Part shown: positions 17,277 to 26,274 of the stretch, piece by piece
How positions within the stretch are numbered: the first letter of the stretch is position 1
Layout: each line of letters begins with the position of its first letter
DNA from: UBA7328 sp036479115
Lineage (GTDB): Bacteria > Bacteroidota > Bacteroidia > Chitinophagales > Saprospiraceae
NCBI GenBank assembly: GCA_036479115.1
Contig: JAZGFD010000042.1
Coordinates: 1 to 52,141, forward strand
DNA: 52,141 nucleotides
Reading direction: 5' to 3'
Translations under genes and position numbers: made by a program
The notes under the pieces: generated by a model
The model's input: only the letters and a program-made list of their open reading frames with translations
What the model was told of the DNA's origin: nothing
Databases searched by the model: none

Positions 17277-18608
17277 ATGGGAATATTGGTAACAATAGCA
17301 CAGTTTATACTCAGTCTAAGCATCCTAATAATACTCCATGAGTGTGGACATTTTTTTACGGCTAAGTGGTTTAAGACGAAGGTTGAAAAATTTTATCTTT
17401 TTTTTGACCCTTATTTTTCTCTCTTTTCCATAAAAAAAGGGGATACAGAATACGGCATCGGTTGGCTTCCTTTAGGCGGCTATGTTAAGATTGCTGGCAT
17501 GGTAGACGAAAGTTTTGATACAGAAGCGCTTAAAGAAGAACCCAAAGAGTGGGAATTTAGATCAAAACCAGCATGGCAAAGGCTGATCATAATGTTAGGA
17601 GGAGTTACTGTTAATTTTATTCTTGGAATTTGCCTTTTTTCTATGATTCTTTGGCACTGGGGAGAAAGCTATATACCTACAGAAGAGGCCAAATATGGCA
17701 TGGTGGTAGAAGAACTAGGAGAATCATTGGGTTTGCAAGATGGAGATTTAGTCCTTCAGGTTGGAGATGCAAAAATTGATCGATTTGAGTCTTTTTTAGT
17801 CAAACAAGAAATTCTGTTTAACGGGGCATCTACACTTATCGTAAGAAGAAATAATAAGGAGGTCACACTTTCCGTACCTGTTGATTATTTAGAAGAACTC
17901 ACAGCATATGAAAATAGAAGTATTGGACTTTTTACAATAGGGTTTCCTAATGTAATAGCAGAATTAAGCAAAGGTAGTAATGCTGACAAAGCTGGCTTAA
18001 AAGGAGGGGATCAAATCATAGGCATTAATGGAGAGCCTACTCCTCATTATGTACAGTTTATAGCAGTAATGTCTGAGAAGTCGTCTGAAGAAATAAAAGT
18101 GAGTTTGATTAGGTCTAGAGATACTCTGACCTTGGATGTTATGGTGGACGAGAATGGAAAGTTAGGCTATATAGGCAGACCATTTACTGACTTTATAGAT
18201 GTGAAATCTAAAAAATATGCTGTAGGCCCAGCTTTATCACAAGGCACTCACCAGAGTTATAAGTTTATTGTGGATCAGATAAAGGCTTTTGGTCAGATAT
18301 TTAAAGGAAAAATCAAAGCAAAGGATTCCCTTGGGAGCTTAATAACTATTGGAGGCATGTTTGGCACACAATGGAATTGGCATCGTTTCTGGAATTTAAC
18401 AGCAATGTTGTCCATTCTATTAGGATTTATTAACCTTTTGCCCATACCAGCACTTGATGGAGGACACGTTATGTTCTTATTATTTGAAGTAGTAACAGGC
18501 ATAAAGCCAAGCGATAAAGTATTAGAATATGCTACGATGGCAGGTTTTTCTCTTTTGATAATGCTAATGATTTATGCTCTGGGACTGGATATAATGAGAT
18601 TATTTTGA
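17277..18608 (+). CDS. rseP: RIP metalloprotease RseP (site-2 protease family)
   Basis: 443 residues with an ATG start. The zinc motif LHECGH (about residues 20-25) lies in the first transmembrane segment. Two PDZ-like regions follow in the middle (GLQDGDLVLQVGD and KAGLKGGDQIIGINGEPTP). The C-terminal membrane motif NLLPIPALDGGH provides the third metal ligand. Site-2 proteases cut transmembrane anti-sigma factors or signal-peptide remnants within the inner membrane. Spacing places it first in a unit with hscB, whose start overlaps the rseP stop by four bases, and then the NUMOD4/HNH-like gene six bases further on. Confidence 0.95.
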   Translation: MGILVTIAQFILSLSILIILHECGHFFTAKWFKTKVEKFYLFFDPYFSLFSIKKGDTEYGIGWLPLGGYVKIAGMVDESFDTEALKEEPKEWEFRSKPAWQRLIIMLGGVTVNFILGICLFSMILWHWGESYIPTEEAKYGMVVEELGESLGLQDGDLVLQVGDAKIDRFESFLVKQEILFNGASTLIVRRNNKEVTLSVPVDYLEELTAYENRSIGLFTIGFPNVIAELSKGSNADKAGLKGGDQIIGINGEPTPHYVQFIAVMSEKSSEEIKVSLIRSRDTLTLDVMVDENGKLGYIGRPFTDFIDVKSKKYAVGPALSQGTHQSYKFIVDQIKAFGQIFKGKIKAKDSLGSLITIGGMFGTQWNWHRFWNLTAMLSILLGFINLLPIPALDGGHVMFLLFEVVTGIKPSDKVLEYATMAGFSLLIMLMIYALGLDIMRLF

Positions 18609-19114
18609 TAAATTACTTTAATTATTTTGGCTTACCAGTATCTATGAATATAGATCAAGGAATACTTCGAAGATTATATTATGAAAACAGTAGAAAGTAT
18701 CACCCTGATTTTTATACCTTAGAGCCAGAAAAGCAGCAAGAAGAAGCACTGCGCCAATCTACGCTAAACAATGAAGCGTATAAAATTCTCAAAGACGGAG
18801 AAAAACGACTAAGACATCTACTAGAAGTAAAAGGCGCAATCAAAGACGGAGATAAAGAAATACTTTCGCAAGTCTTTTTAATGGAAATGATGGATGTCAA
18901 TGAGGCCATCATGGATGTACAGCAAGGAGACACTAGTCAAAAGCGATTAACCGATCTTAATAACGAAATCAACACACTTACTGATAAACTCAATGCTGAA
19001 ATTAACGAAATGGGAAAAACCAAGCTTAATGAATCAGACATAAAGAGCCTTAAGAACTGCTATTTTAAATTAAAATACATAAAACGACTAAAGGGAAATA
19101 TTAGTAAACTGTAA
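18605..19114 (+). CDS. hscB: Fe-S cluster co-chaperone HscB-like J-domain protein
   Basis: 169 residues if started at the TTG at 18605, which overlaps the rseP TGA as TTGA. The first ATG (residue 14, base 18644) would cut into helix I of the J-domain, so the TTG (or another non-ATG codon close by) is preferred. The J-domain has YFNYFGLP near the N-terminus and the HPD motif in KYHPDFY (about residue 34-40). The C-terminal half is a helical coiled region (EALRQSTLNNEAYKIL) typical of HscB, which delivers IscU to the HscA/DnaK chaperone. Translational coupling to rseP is likely. The hscA and isc genes are not nearby. Confidence 0.85.
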   Translation: MINYFNYFGLPVSMNIDQGILRRLYYENSRKYHPDFYTLEPEKQQEEALRQSTLNNEAYKILKDGEKRLRHLLEVKGAIKDGDKEILSQVFLMEMMDVNEAIMDVQQGDTSQKRLTDLNNEINTLTDKLNAEINEMGKTKLNESDIKSLKNCYFKLKYIKRLKGNISKL

Positions 19115-19120
19115 ATCATC

Positions 19121-19684
19121 ATGACATTAAAAAAGGTGCCCAACGAGGAATGGGCTAAGATAACTTTCAAGCGACCCACCAAAAAGAAAGATTACTTTAT
19201 CTCTAACTTCGGAAGATCTAAATCTATAGACAAAGAGAGCGAAGAAGAAAAAGAGCTAAAGACTCATCCTGATCACAGAGGCTTTTTTCGGGCATCTATC
19301 AAAGTACAAGGAAATCTTAATCAGGCCATCTATGTACATAAAGAAGTGGCCAAACACTTTGTAGAACCAGAATCAGATGAGCACATTTATGTTATCCATA
19401 AAGATTTAAATAGAAAGAACAATACCATATCAAATATCATTTGGGTAGATGAGATAGATTGGAAGAAATACGTAAAAGCTCGAGCGGTCAAATTTGGTTT
19501 TAAAAAATCAACCAAAGGTGGCTACTTTAAACTTACAGCTGCACAGGTAGCTATCATAAAAAAACAGCTTATCATAGGCAAAACAAGAAGAAAAATGATC
19601 GCCAAGAGATTTGGAGTAAGTACTACTCAACTCAAAAGAATCGAGAGAGGTGAAAACTGGGGCCATGTGGAGCCAGCTAAGTAA
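19121..19684 (+). CDS. NUMOD4/HNH-like protein with C-terminal helix-turn-helix, free-standing
   Basis: 187 residues, basic, ATG start 6 bases after hscB. N-terminal NUMOD4-like segment (EEWAKI...YFISNFGRSKSI, residues about 8-45). Central HNH_3-like region (about 75-110) with VHKEVAKHFVEP, VIHKDLNRKNN and ISNIIWV, which parallels the vHr.va..F...HiDg.k.NN...NL.Wv pattern of homing-type endonucleases. The C-terminal 60 residues have a resolvase-like HTH (RKMIAKRFGVSTTQLKRIERG). NUMOD4/HNH proteins usually come from mobile introns or phages, but nothing indicates an intron or phage here, and the tight spacing to hscB suggests a resident gene. It may be a nuclease or a domesticated DNA-binding protein; activity is unproven. 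Confidence 0.65.
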   Translation: MTLKKVPNEEWAKITFKRPTKKKDYFISNFGRSKSIDKESEEEKELKTHPDHRGFFRASIKVQGNLNQAIYVHKEVAKHFVEPESDEHIYVIHKDLNRKNNTISNIIWVDEIDWKKYVKARAVKFGFKKSTKGGYFKLTAAQVAIIKKQLIIGKTRRKMIAKRFGVSTTQLKRIERGENWGHVEPAK

Positions 19685-19716
19685 TGACTTAACTTGAGCC
19701 ATCATTACAAAAATAC

Positions 19717-19878
19717 GTAAGTACTCAATATTGTTGTCATCATAGAAAGGCTGAAGGCCTTTAAGCAAATAGCCAAGGGAAACGCCCTTGGTTGAATAAC
19801 CATTGTTGTGATTTGACGGGATTTTTGACCAAAAATGATAATAAATTTTTCTGGTGGCACAAGATATTGAGTAGGCAC
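19717..19878 (+). repeat. Family C element, copy C1 (complete, 8-bp target duplication)
   Basis: A 162-bp element with ends GTAAGTACTCAATATTG and ATATTGAGTAGGCAC. Flanking 8-mers AAAAATAC (19709-19716) and AAAAATAT (19879-19886) differ by one base. The interior has two consecutive hairpins, AAAGGCTGAAGGCCTTT and CCAAGGGAAACGCCCTTGG. It lies between the convergent HNH-like and dihydroorotase genes. Confidence 0.85.
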
Positions 19879-19896
19879 AAAAATATTTTGTAATCT

Positions 19897-21102
19897 TTAG
19901 CACATGACTGCTAGAACCTTTCCTTTAAGTTGCTTGCCAAAATAAGGGTTGTTCATACTTTTTGATTTGCAGGTAGATCGATCATAAACCCATGATATTG
20001 TAGGGTCAAAAAGAGTAAGATTGGCCTTTTCTTTTTCCTTTATCGGGGGCAATTTTATTCCAGCTGCCGAGGCAGGGCCATAAGTTAATTTGTCAACAAT
20101 AGTTTCTACTTCCAGGTTAGTATCCATAATAAGACCAGAGAATAACGTCTCTATTCCACTTGCTCCAAACCGTGCCATCCCAAATTCCATATCCTTCACA
20201 TCATTCTCAAGGGGATAGTGATTAGAGCAGATGTAAGTAATCTGATTATTTATTACTCCTTTGATAAGCGCTTTAGAATCTGGGGTGTTTCTTAGAGGCG
20301 GAATTACCTTATAGTTGGTATTAAAACCTTCACAAGAATTCACAGTTTTACAAAGATTGAGATAAGCCACTCCTAAGGCACTTACTGATTTGGATTTTGA
20401 GGCCTGAAGAGAAGCCTTTGTACTAATGTTGTGAAGCACAAAATTTGTTTCAGCGTATTCGGCCAGAGCAATGGCTTTTTGTACTGATATTCTTTCACTG
20501 GCACCAGCTAATCCCTGTAATCCCAAAGCTATCGAAGTACTGCTTTCATGTATCTGCCCATCGGGATTAATGTCAAAAGGACTAGGAGCATATAATACAT
20601 AGGCATTGATACTCTTAGTGTATTCTAATGCTTTATTCAATTCTTTAATTGACCCATTAAAAACAAGACCATCTGAAAAAAGAGTCGCTCCTGAATGGTT
20701 CAGATCTATCAATTCTGCCAACTCTGTTCCTTTGCTTTTTTTTGTAAGACTGCAAATTGGCAACACTTTTATACCTCCACCTTCATTGTAATGTGAGTAA
20801 TATTGATACTGAGCTTTGTTGTCAATGGTAGGATCAGTATTAGGCCAGATATAGACTGTTGTGAACCCACCATGGGCCGCCGCAGCTTTGAGAGATTGCT
20901 TGTCTTCGCGGTATTCGTGACCAGGATCCCAGCACATAGCGCCTATATCTATCCATCCCTGTGATACATGTAGAAATTCACTTTCAATTACATGATCGGC
21001 TCTAGAATTTATTTTTGCAGCGATGCTTTTAATAGTATGATTTTCTATTAATATATCGACTTGCTCATTATGAAAATGAGATTTCGAGTCAATAATTTTC
21101 AC
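19897..21102 (-). CDS. Dihydroorotase-like protein lacking the catalytic metal ligands
   Basis: 401 residues of the dihydroorotase/cyclic amidohydrolase fold, starting with GTG at 21102. The usual DxHxHxREPG signature is replaced by DIGAMCWDPG (residues about 52-61), so both metal-binding histidines and the substrate arginine are missing. The usual HaED motif reads as APSPFD, and the usual DHaPH reads SNHYPLE. The HNIST segment and the C-terminal GASGIETLF and YGPASAAGI motifs are kept. Similar degenerate homologues are common in Bacteroidota, comparable in principle to the non-catalytic PyrC' subunit that supports aspartate transcarbamoylase in some bacteria. The gene lies 38 bp downstream of the BatA/vWA gene on the same strand. 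Annotation as active PyrC would be wrong by sequence. Confidence 0.85.
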   Translation of the reverse strand: MKIIDSKSHFHNEQVDILIENHTIKSIAAKINSRADHVIESEFLHVSQGWIDIGAMCWDPGHEYREDKQSLKAAAAHGGFTTVYIWPNTDPTIDNKAQYQYYSHYNEGGGIKVLPICSLTKKSKGTELAELIDLNHSGATLFSDGLVFNGSIKELNKALEYTKSINAYVLYAPSPFDINPDGQIHESSTSIALGLQGLAGASERISVQKAIALAEYAETNFVLHNISTKASLQASKSKSVSALGVAYLNLCKTVNSCEGFNTNYKVIPPLRNTPDSKALIKGVINNQITYICSNHYPLENDVKDMEFGMARFGASGIETLFSGLIMDTNLEVETIVDKLTYGPASAAGIKLPPIKEKEKANLTLFDPTISWVYDRSTCKSKSMNNPYFGKQLKGKVLAVMC

Positions 21103-21140
21103 TTGTTTGATGAGGACTTTGTGCCTATTGTTGATATGTA

Positions 21141-23165
21141 TTAGATTTTCCAGAATCTTAATAAGATAGTTTCAAGTGCCAAAAATAACAAAGCCAGCAT
21201 AATACAATACTTCCAAAGGCGAAAACCACTGTCTTTTTGACTAATAAAATCTGTAAGACCAGCCTGAACTGTCTCGCCAATGATATTTATATTGGTTCCA
21301 ATGTTATTTTTAATAGCATCAAGATTTGCTAAAGTGAGATCAGATTCTCTTCTGTCATAATTAAAAGCAAGGATACTTTCGACCGTCTCATTCTTAGTCA
21401 TGTTGTAAATTCCTGCTGATTTTATCTGCTCGGTGACATCAATCAGATAATCATTTTTTTGCCTGATAAGACCAGGTATAAATTCTGTGCCGCCACCCCT
21501 AATGAGGTATTTTGTTTTTTCGCTCAGGTCTAGTTTCTTGGCAGTAATGATGTTATTTACACCTATTGTATAGGCAATAACAGCTTTATTCCCTGATGAA
21601 ATAGCTGCTTTGTAAAGTAGAGGGATGAATATCTCAGCATTTGCCGTAAGATTATTTTTATCTAATGAAAGTGGTGCACTACACACATAAACAGAGCCAC
21701 TACCTACAGTATATCGGGCCATATAATTACTGCCATCTCTATAGTCTAAAATAATTTCCATTGGTATGGATTGTGATTTTATCACCTCATAATTAGAAGT
21801 TGTAGATGGAAGTTTAATGTTCTTACTTATTTTTCTAAAAACTTTAGAATAAACAAAAGCATCTGCGTTAATTTTACCTACTTTCCTTTCTTGTTTTTGG
21901 ATGTCTCCAAAATTATTAGCTCTCAACCTGCCCATTAAATCGGCATACACCTCTTTATTAATTCTGCTGCCTGGAAAAAGAAGTACATTTCCGCCTTTTT
22001 TTACAAAATCTACTAGCACAGCTATTAGCCCACTACTCATAGTATTTAAATCTTCTAAAATGATCAAATCTTGAGTAGTCATGCTTTCATACTTTACTTT
22101 TTCTCTTTGCACTGCAGTCCTGTTAAAATATCCTAATGACTTGTAGGCAGCTCCTAGATATGAGTTAGGTCTTGATTCATATATACTAAGGATGTTAATC
22201 TGTTGTTTTAGTTGGAAAGCGATGTGATAAGTGTCATCAAAAGTAACTGGGTAGTCCTCTATCCTCACCTCAGCTTCATGCCATCCTGTACTGTTAAGTG
22301 TCATGCTGGCTGTATCAGTAATAGTGGTTTGAGGCGGAATTGTAATGGTGCCTAGTGGCCTGGTTTGGCCTTGATATATAAGGCTCAATTGCACATTATC
22401 AGCTGATTCTTCGCTGTGGTTGGTCAAAGAGATATTAAGGGCATTGCTTTCATTTAAAACCGGTACTACAGCATCAAATTTTACATCGTCTATACTAATA
22501 TTACGCTCAATCACTGGCCTCAATTGCAAAAGATTGTATTCTACTATTGAGTCTACAGGCTCCTTGAAAGTGGATATGCTTTCTTGAAAATCTGATATGA
22601 TATAAGCTAATTTTTGACTGTTTTTAGGTGTTAATGTTCTCTTTTGAACATTTCTTACCAAAGAGAGATCACTTACAAGTGGACTTGATATTATTTCCTC
22701 TACATGGGTGAGTGCTGTAGATTTATCAAAAAAATTAAGTTGTCGCCCATTGAGTTCATTGGTAAGGATTTGAAACTCATCTGAAGCTCCATAAGCTTGT
22801 ACGATTTGTCGTGCTTTTTCTTTTGCTATTGTGAGCAGAGTGGCACTATTCTTTGTAGCATTCATTGAAAAGGAATTATCTACAAAAATGCTCACTGCCT
22901 TCCTGCCAGTCTTCACTTCATTTCCATCAAATAATATAGGTTGGGCAAAAGCAAATACCAAAAAGCCTAAGGCCAATAACCTACTTAATAGCACAAGAAT
23001 ATTTTTAATCTTATTTCTATTGCTGGTTTCCTCTTTGAGCTCTTTGAGAAACTTCACATTTGTGAAATAGACTTTTTTAAATCTTCTAAAGTGAAAAAGA
23101 TGAATGATTATTGGTATGGCTAAGGCCAATAATGCCCATAGAAAAGAAGGAAAGAGAAAATGCAT
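21141..23165 (-). CDS. BatA/vWA-type inner-membrane protein
   Basis: 674 residues with an ATG start. The N-terminus is the BatA-type membrane motif (MHFLFPSFLWALLALAIP, followed by IHLFHFRRFKKVYFTNVKFL), with a second transmembrane segment at about 60-80. A vWA-like domain (about 90-240) begins with the MIDAS-type IFVDNSFSM. A long, largely periplasmic region follows, including a glutamine amidotransferase-like stretch (DLIILEDLNTMSSG). A single C-terminal transmembrane helix (about 650-672) ends the protein. Function is unknown; such proteins neighbour MoxR/Bat genes or dihydroorotase-like genes in Bacteroidota. It is first in a two-gene unit with the degenerate dihydroorotase. Confidence 0.82.
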   Translation of the reverse strand: MHFLFPSFLWALLALAIPIIIHLFHFRRFKKVYFTNVKFLKELKEETSNRNKIKNILVLLSRLLALGFLVFAFAQPILFDGNEVKTGRKAVSIFVDNSFSMNATKNSATLLTIAKEKARQIVQAYGASDEFQILTNELNGRQLNFFDKSTALTHVEEIISSPLVSDLSLVRNVQKRTLTPKNSQKLAYIISDFQESISTFKEPVDSIVEYNLLQLRPVIERNISIDDVKFDAVVPVLNESNALNISLTNHSEESADNVQLSLIYQGQTRPLGTITIPPQTTITDTASMTLNSTGWHEAEVRIEDYPVTFDDTYHIAFQLKQQINILSIYESRPNSYLGAAYKSLGYFNRTAVQREKVKYESMTTQDLIILEDLNTMSSGLIAVLVDFVKKGGNVLLFPGSRINKEVYADLMGRLRANNFGDIQKQERKVGKINADAFVYSKVFRKISKNIKLPSTTSNYEVIKSQSIPMEIILDYRDGSNYMARYTVGSGSVYVCSAPLSLDKNNLTANAEIFIPLLYKAAISSGNKAVIAYTIGVNNIITAKKLDLSEKTKYLIRGGGTEFIPGLIRQKNDYLIDVTEQIKSAGIYNMTKNETVESILAFNYDRRESDLTLANLDAIKNNIGTNINIIGETVQAGLTDFISQKDSGFRLWKYCIMLALLFLALETILLRFWKI

Positions 23166-23323
23166 CTACACAGTATTAGTTTTGCCTTTACACCTCCAAT
23201 TTTGATGGCTTAAAAGCGTCTGAAGTATTATTAACGTTAAAAATGGGTTTAGTTATGTTATTGAAGTGCTTTTTAAATAATCTTATAACCAATATGTATA
23301 GCACCATTGGATATAATTAAAAA

Positions 23324-24976
23324 TTAAAACACACCATCATACTTATAAACTACATTGTCAACGTCACTTGGCACATAAAGAACACCATCGCTATCAAAAT
23401 GAACATCAGAAAATTTCCAGGTAGGAGGCACTCCTTTTGGGCCTTCTAGCCCAAGAGCAATATTATCAACTAATGATGATATTTCGTTAGTATTTAGATC
23501 ATAGGCACTCACCTTATTGGCACCAGTTTCTACTATTATAAGTCTTCCTTTTGGACCAATTTGCAAGCCTTCTGGTTGGATCAGCCCTTCTAACAGCACT
23601 TTAGCAGCAGTCATTTTATCTCCATTTTCTGTAATTTGAAAAACAACGCCACGATAAAAATCAGCAACATAACAATTGCCTTTATCACATGCTAATCCTG
23701 AAGGAACAACCAGACCTCCTTTGGCGTCAAGCAAGGTTTCTATGTTTCCATTATTCCTCCTTGAGACTTTAGCTCCTCCTTGAGAAGTACCCAGTTCAGC
23801 TACTATCAAGGCTCCTTTGTAAATAATGGCATTGATAGGAACTGCATAGTCGTGATAGGTTGCCAGAGCTTTATCGGTTTTGATATTCCATATTTGTACT
23901 TCATTACCAAACCAAGATGTCAATGCCAAGTGATCACCTTCGGCATCTACTGTAAATGGGCCTATAATACCAGGTGCACCGATCATGTGGTACCATTGAC
24001 GATCTATAGCCCCATCAATATCATATGATTTCATTGAAAGGATGTCAGGAATGATCAATTTTCCATTTACTACTTCCACATCAGCAGCATTGCATAACGA
24101 AGGAGCTATGACCTCTCTTCGTGACCCATCACTATTAATTTGGTATATGCTGCCATCCTGAGCATTGCTAATAAAAAGTTCATCCTCGCTATTAAAAGCA
24201 ATATTATCACCCGCCATAAAACCAGATGCAATTTCTGATTTACTTCCATCTTTAAGATCAATAGTGTATATCATACCTGTCTTATGATCCACCGTGTATA
24301 GATTTCCTTTTGAATCAAATTTAACAGCAGCAGGAATCTCAAGGTCGTCAACAATTATATCTAAAGAAGCATTGTCCACATCTATTTTTACTATTTGCCC
24401 TTTTGACCAAATGGGGCCATACAAATAACCATCAGGGCCAAAATCCATTGCGTTGAGCCACCCCAATTCTTTGATGATTAACCGAGGGGGATTCTTTAGT
24501 TCTGGGTCTAATTCATATAGTCCATCACCTTGAAAATCTAAAGCTACAAAAAGTCTACCATCATCAGAAAAGGTAATAGGATTAGTGCCTGGTGAAACAA
24601 ACTGCCTACTCACTTTGCCATCTGGAGCGATTCGCCCTACTTCACCAGTCAATATAGAAGTAAAATAAAGAGACCCATCTGGCCCAAAGGTGAGATCATC
24701 TGGCCCTTCAACACCATCAGCGGTGGTTAATGTGTCAATAATGGCTCCTGTATCAGTATCAACAACTCCAATGTACCTGCTCACCACAGATGCTACATGA
24801 AGCCGATCGTTGTCATCAAAATAAAGTCCATTGGAACCATGAAAAAAAGAACCTTGTATTACTATATTACTTCTTTCCTTTATTACTTCAATCTTATTCT
24901 GAGTCGATAAGTTACAAGATGAATGAAGCATTATCCACAGCCCGACTAATCCAATGGATTTTACAATAGATTTCAT
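23324..24976 (-). CDS. Exported NHL/SMP-30-like beta-propeller protein, possible lipoprotein
   Basis: 550 residues with an ATG start. The N-terminal hydrophobic segment (about 8-20) is followed by LHSSC; a cysteine at residue 21 suggests a lipoprotein, although His at -3 is atypical. The rest is a repetitive beta-propeller with DxDGxLY, FGPDG.LY and GP.G.L. motifs (LTFGPDGSLYF, MDFGPDGYLYGP, LQIGPKGRLIIV), as in SMP-30/gluconolactonase and NHL proteins. Repeats occur about every 40-50 residues and may form two propellers. The metal ligands of gluconolactonase cannot be assigned confidently, so enzyme activity is uncertain. Likely periplasmic or outer-membrane. Element A5 lies 46 bp upstream of the start and must contain or displace the promoter. 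Confidence 0.78.
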   Translation of the reverse strand: MKSIVKSIGLVGLWIMLHSSCNLSTQNKIEVIKERSNIVIQGSFFHGSNGLYFDDNDRLHVASVVSRYIGVVDTDTGAIIDTLTTADGVEGPDDLTFGPDGSLYFTSILTGEVGRIAPDGKVSRQFVSPGTNPITFSDDGRLFVALDFQGDGLYELDPELKNPPRLIIKELGWLNAMDFGPDGYLYGPIWSKGQIVKIDVDNASLDIIVDDLEIPAAVKFDSKGNLYTVDHKTGMIYTIDLKDGSKSEIASGFMAGDNIAFNSEDELFISNAQDGSIYQINSDGSRREVIAPSLCNAADVEVVNGKLIIPDILSMKSYDIDGAIDRQWYHMIGAPGIIGPFTVDAEGDHLALTSWFGNEVQIWNIKTDKALATYHDYAVPINAIIYKGALIVAELGTSQGGAKVSRRNNGNIETLLDAKGGLVVPSGLACDKGNCYVADFYRGVVFQITENGDKMTAAKVLLEGLIQPEGLQIGPKGRLIIVETGANKVSAYDLNTNEISSLVDNIALGLEGPKGVPPTWKFSDVHFDSDGVLYVPSDVDNVVYKYDGVF

Positions 24977-25022
24977 TAGTGTTATTTTTGTGGGGTAAAA
25001 AGTAAGGAATATTTATTTAATG

Positions 25023-25180
25023 GTAACTATTCAGGTGGGTGCTTTTGAGATAAAAATTTGTTATTTTTTTATTAGACGAAGCTCATTTTTATCAGAATAG
25101 CAGAGCTATTGTTAAAATAACCGAAGAATAATGAAAAAAGAACTTTTTTTAGCCAAAATTGACTCCACCTGAGTAGTTAC
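25023..25180 (+). repeat. Family A element, copy A5 (complete, 8-bp target duplication)
   Basis: A 158-bp element with ends GTAACTATTCAGGTGGGTGC and CTCCACCTGAGTAGTTAC. It is flanked by a perfect 8-bp direct repeat ATTTAATG (25015-25022 and 25181-25188). Short subfamily, very similar to A4 along its length; both contain cagagctat in the centre. Confidence 0.92.
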
Positions 25181-25214
25181 ATTTAATGAAGGCCACTCAT
25201 TATTCGATTTGAGT

Positions 25215-25380
25215 ATTGAGCCTACTTTGGAAACTAACATTTTTTAGAAAATGAATCGTTTTAGATGAAATTTACATTTTCAGAGATTCGGTGATGCCTG
25301 AGTATCAGCGAGTTGAGAAAAATGTAAAATTCGCCAAAAGGAACTTTTTTGATTTTGTGAGTTTTCGGAATGGACTCAGT
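25215..25380 (+). repeat. Family B element, copy B3 (4-bp target duplication)
   Basis: Ends ATTGAGCCTACTTTGGAAAC and GTTTTCGGAATGGACTCA. Counting the element from TGAG to CTCA, it is flanked by GTAT on both sides. About 166 bp; lacks the tttatgcagagcttgtcg segment present in B2 and B4. Confidence 0.82.
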
Positions 25381-25524
25381 ATTACAAATTGCACTTTTCA
25401 TGAGAAGCCAACCAATATATAGAGGATACCATAACCGATACATTCACTGATGGGCTTTAGTTTTTACTCTGGGCTCACTATCACATATGGAGGTGTCAGT
25501 TTATCCTTGACAGAGCACTAGTGC

Positions 25525-26238
25525 TTATAAAGATTTCATTAAATAGGTTCTAAATTTATGAGCGAAATTTTTCATTTTACTGAGCTGTTGATGTGTAAAA
25601 CTGTCTACTGAAAGGTTATATGTCATGTGATTTTCACCCAAAGCTGTTTTGTTGTTCAAGCCTAGTAATTCTTTGTCATATGAATTCATCTCCCATGGAT
25701 GTTTCAAGCCCAAAAAATGGCCCATCTCATGCACTAGGGTTGACTTATCCTGAAGACCTGGATAAGCAATAAACATTCGGTCAAACCGAGGGCTGTTGTA
25801 AGCGTAGGTGCGATGCATGGCAGTGAGTATAGGCGTGAAGCCCATCAGAGCTTTATTATGAGCTCCCTCAACGTATGTATCCAATAGATAGATGTTAATT
25901 GCACCAGTTTCTTCTATATCTTTAACCAGTGCTTTTACTTGATGTTTTGATTTGTTTTTAAAGGAGCGATAAATGTCTGGTAGATATTGATGCTTCTCTT
26001 CCATGAAGAGCTTGTTTAGTTCAAATTTTACCTTTCCTTCAAATTCATCATTGAGGTATTCTACATTGTTACCTATGGCTAAAATGACGTCTTGATCAAT
26101 TTCTGTCTTACCCATTAGGTAAAAATTGAGCTTTAAAACAGGAGTTTCTTCACATGTTTCAGTCGAATTATGATTACTCATTTCTTCAGATAAACCAAAC
26201 AACGTATTGAATACCAATAAATATGCAAATATTTTCAC
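25525..26238 (-). CDS. Small secreted metzincin (M43 pappalysin-like) metalloprotease
   Basis: 237 residues with a GTG start; the leading MKIFAYLLVFNTLFGLS is a short signal peptide. The catalytic zinc motif HEMGHFLGLKH (about residues 168-178) matches the metzincin HExxHxxGxxH pattern, and a Met-turn candidate NHMTYNLS follows about 30 residues later. These features fit M43/pappalysin-like peptidases. There is no C-terminal T9SS sorting domain, so it is probably periplasmic or lipid-free secreted. It lies 36 bp downstream of lpxB and may be the last gene of the surE-lpxB unit. Substrate unknown. Confidence 0.82.
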   Translation of the reverse strand: MKIFAYLLVFNTLFGLSEEMSNHNSTETCEETPVLKLNFYLMGKTEIDQDVILAIGNNVEYLNDEFEGKVKFELNKLFMEEKHQYLPDIYRSFKNKSKHQVKALVKDIEETGAINIYLLDTYVEGAHNKALMGFTPILTAMHRTYAYNSPRFDRMFIAYPGLQDKSTLVHEMGHFLGLKHPWEMNSYDKELLGLNNKTALGENHMTYNLSVDSFTHQQLSKMKNFAHKFRTYLMKSL

Positions 26239-26274
26239 TGTAAAATGTTTGTAGTATGGATTATATAAAAACTA

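Larger units (their letters stand above)
24977..25524. other. 548-bp intergenic region
   Basis: Contains A5 and B3. Bases 25381-25524 hold nothing recognisable except the 12-bp palindrome AGCACTAGTGCT (25514-25525), which overlaps the stop codon of the metalloprotease gene; ACAGAGCACTAG recurs near 29700. Confidence 0.55.

Noticed and set aside
25512..25525. ACAGAGCACTAG repeat shared with the region near 29700
   Set aside because: Only 12-13 bases at two places; too short to call a repeat family without a genome-wide count.
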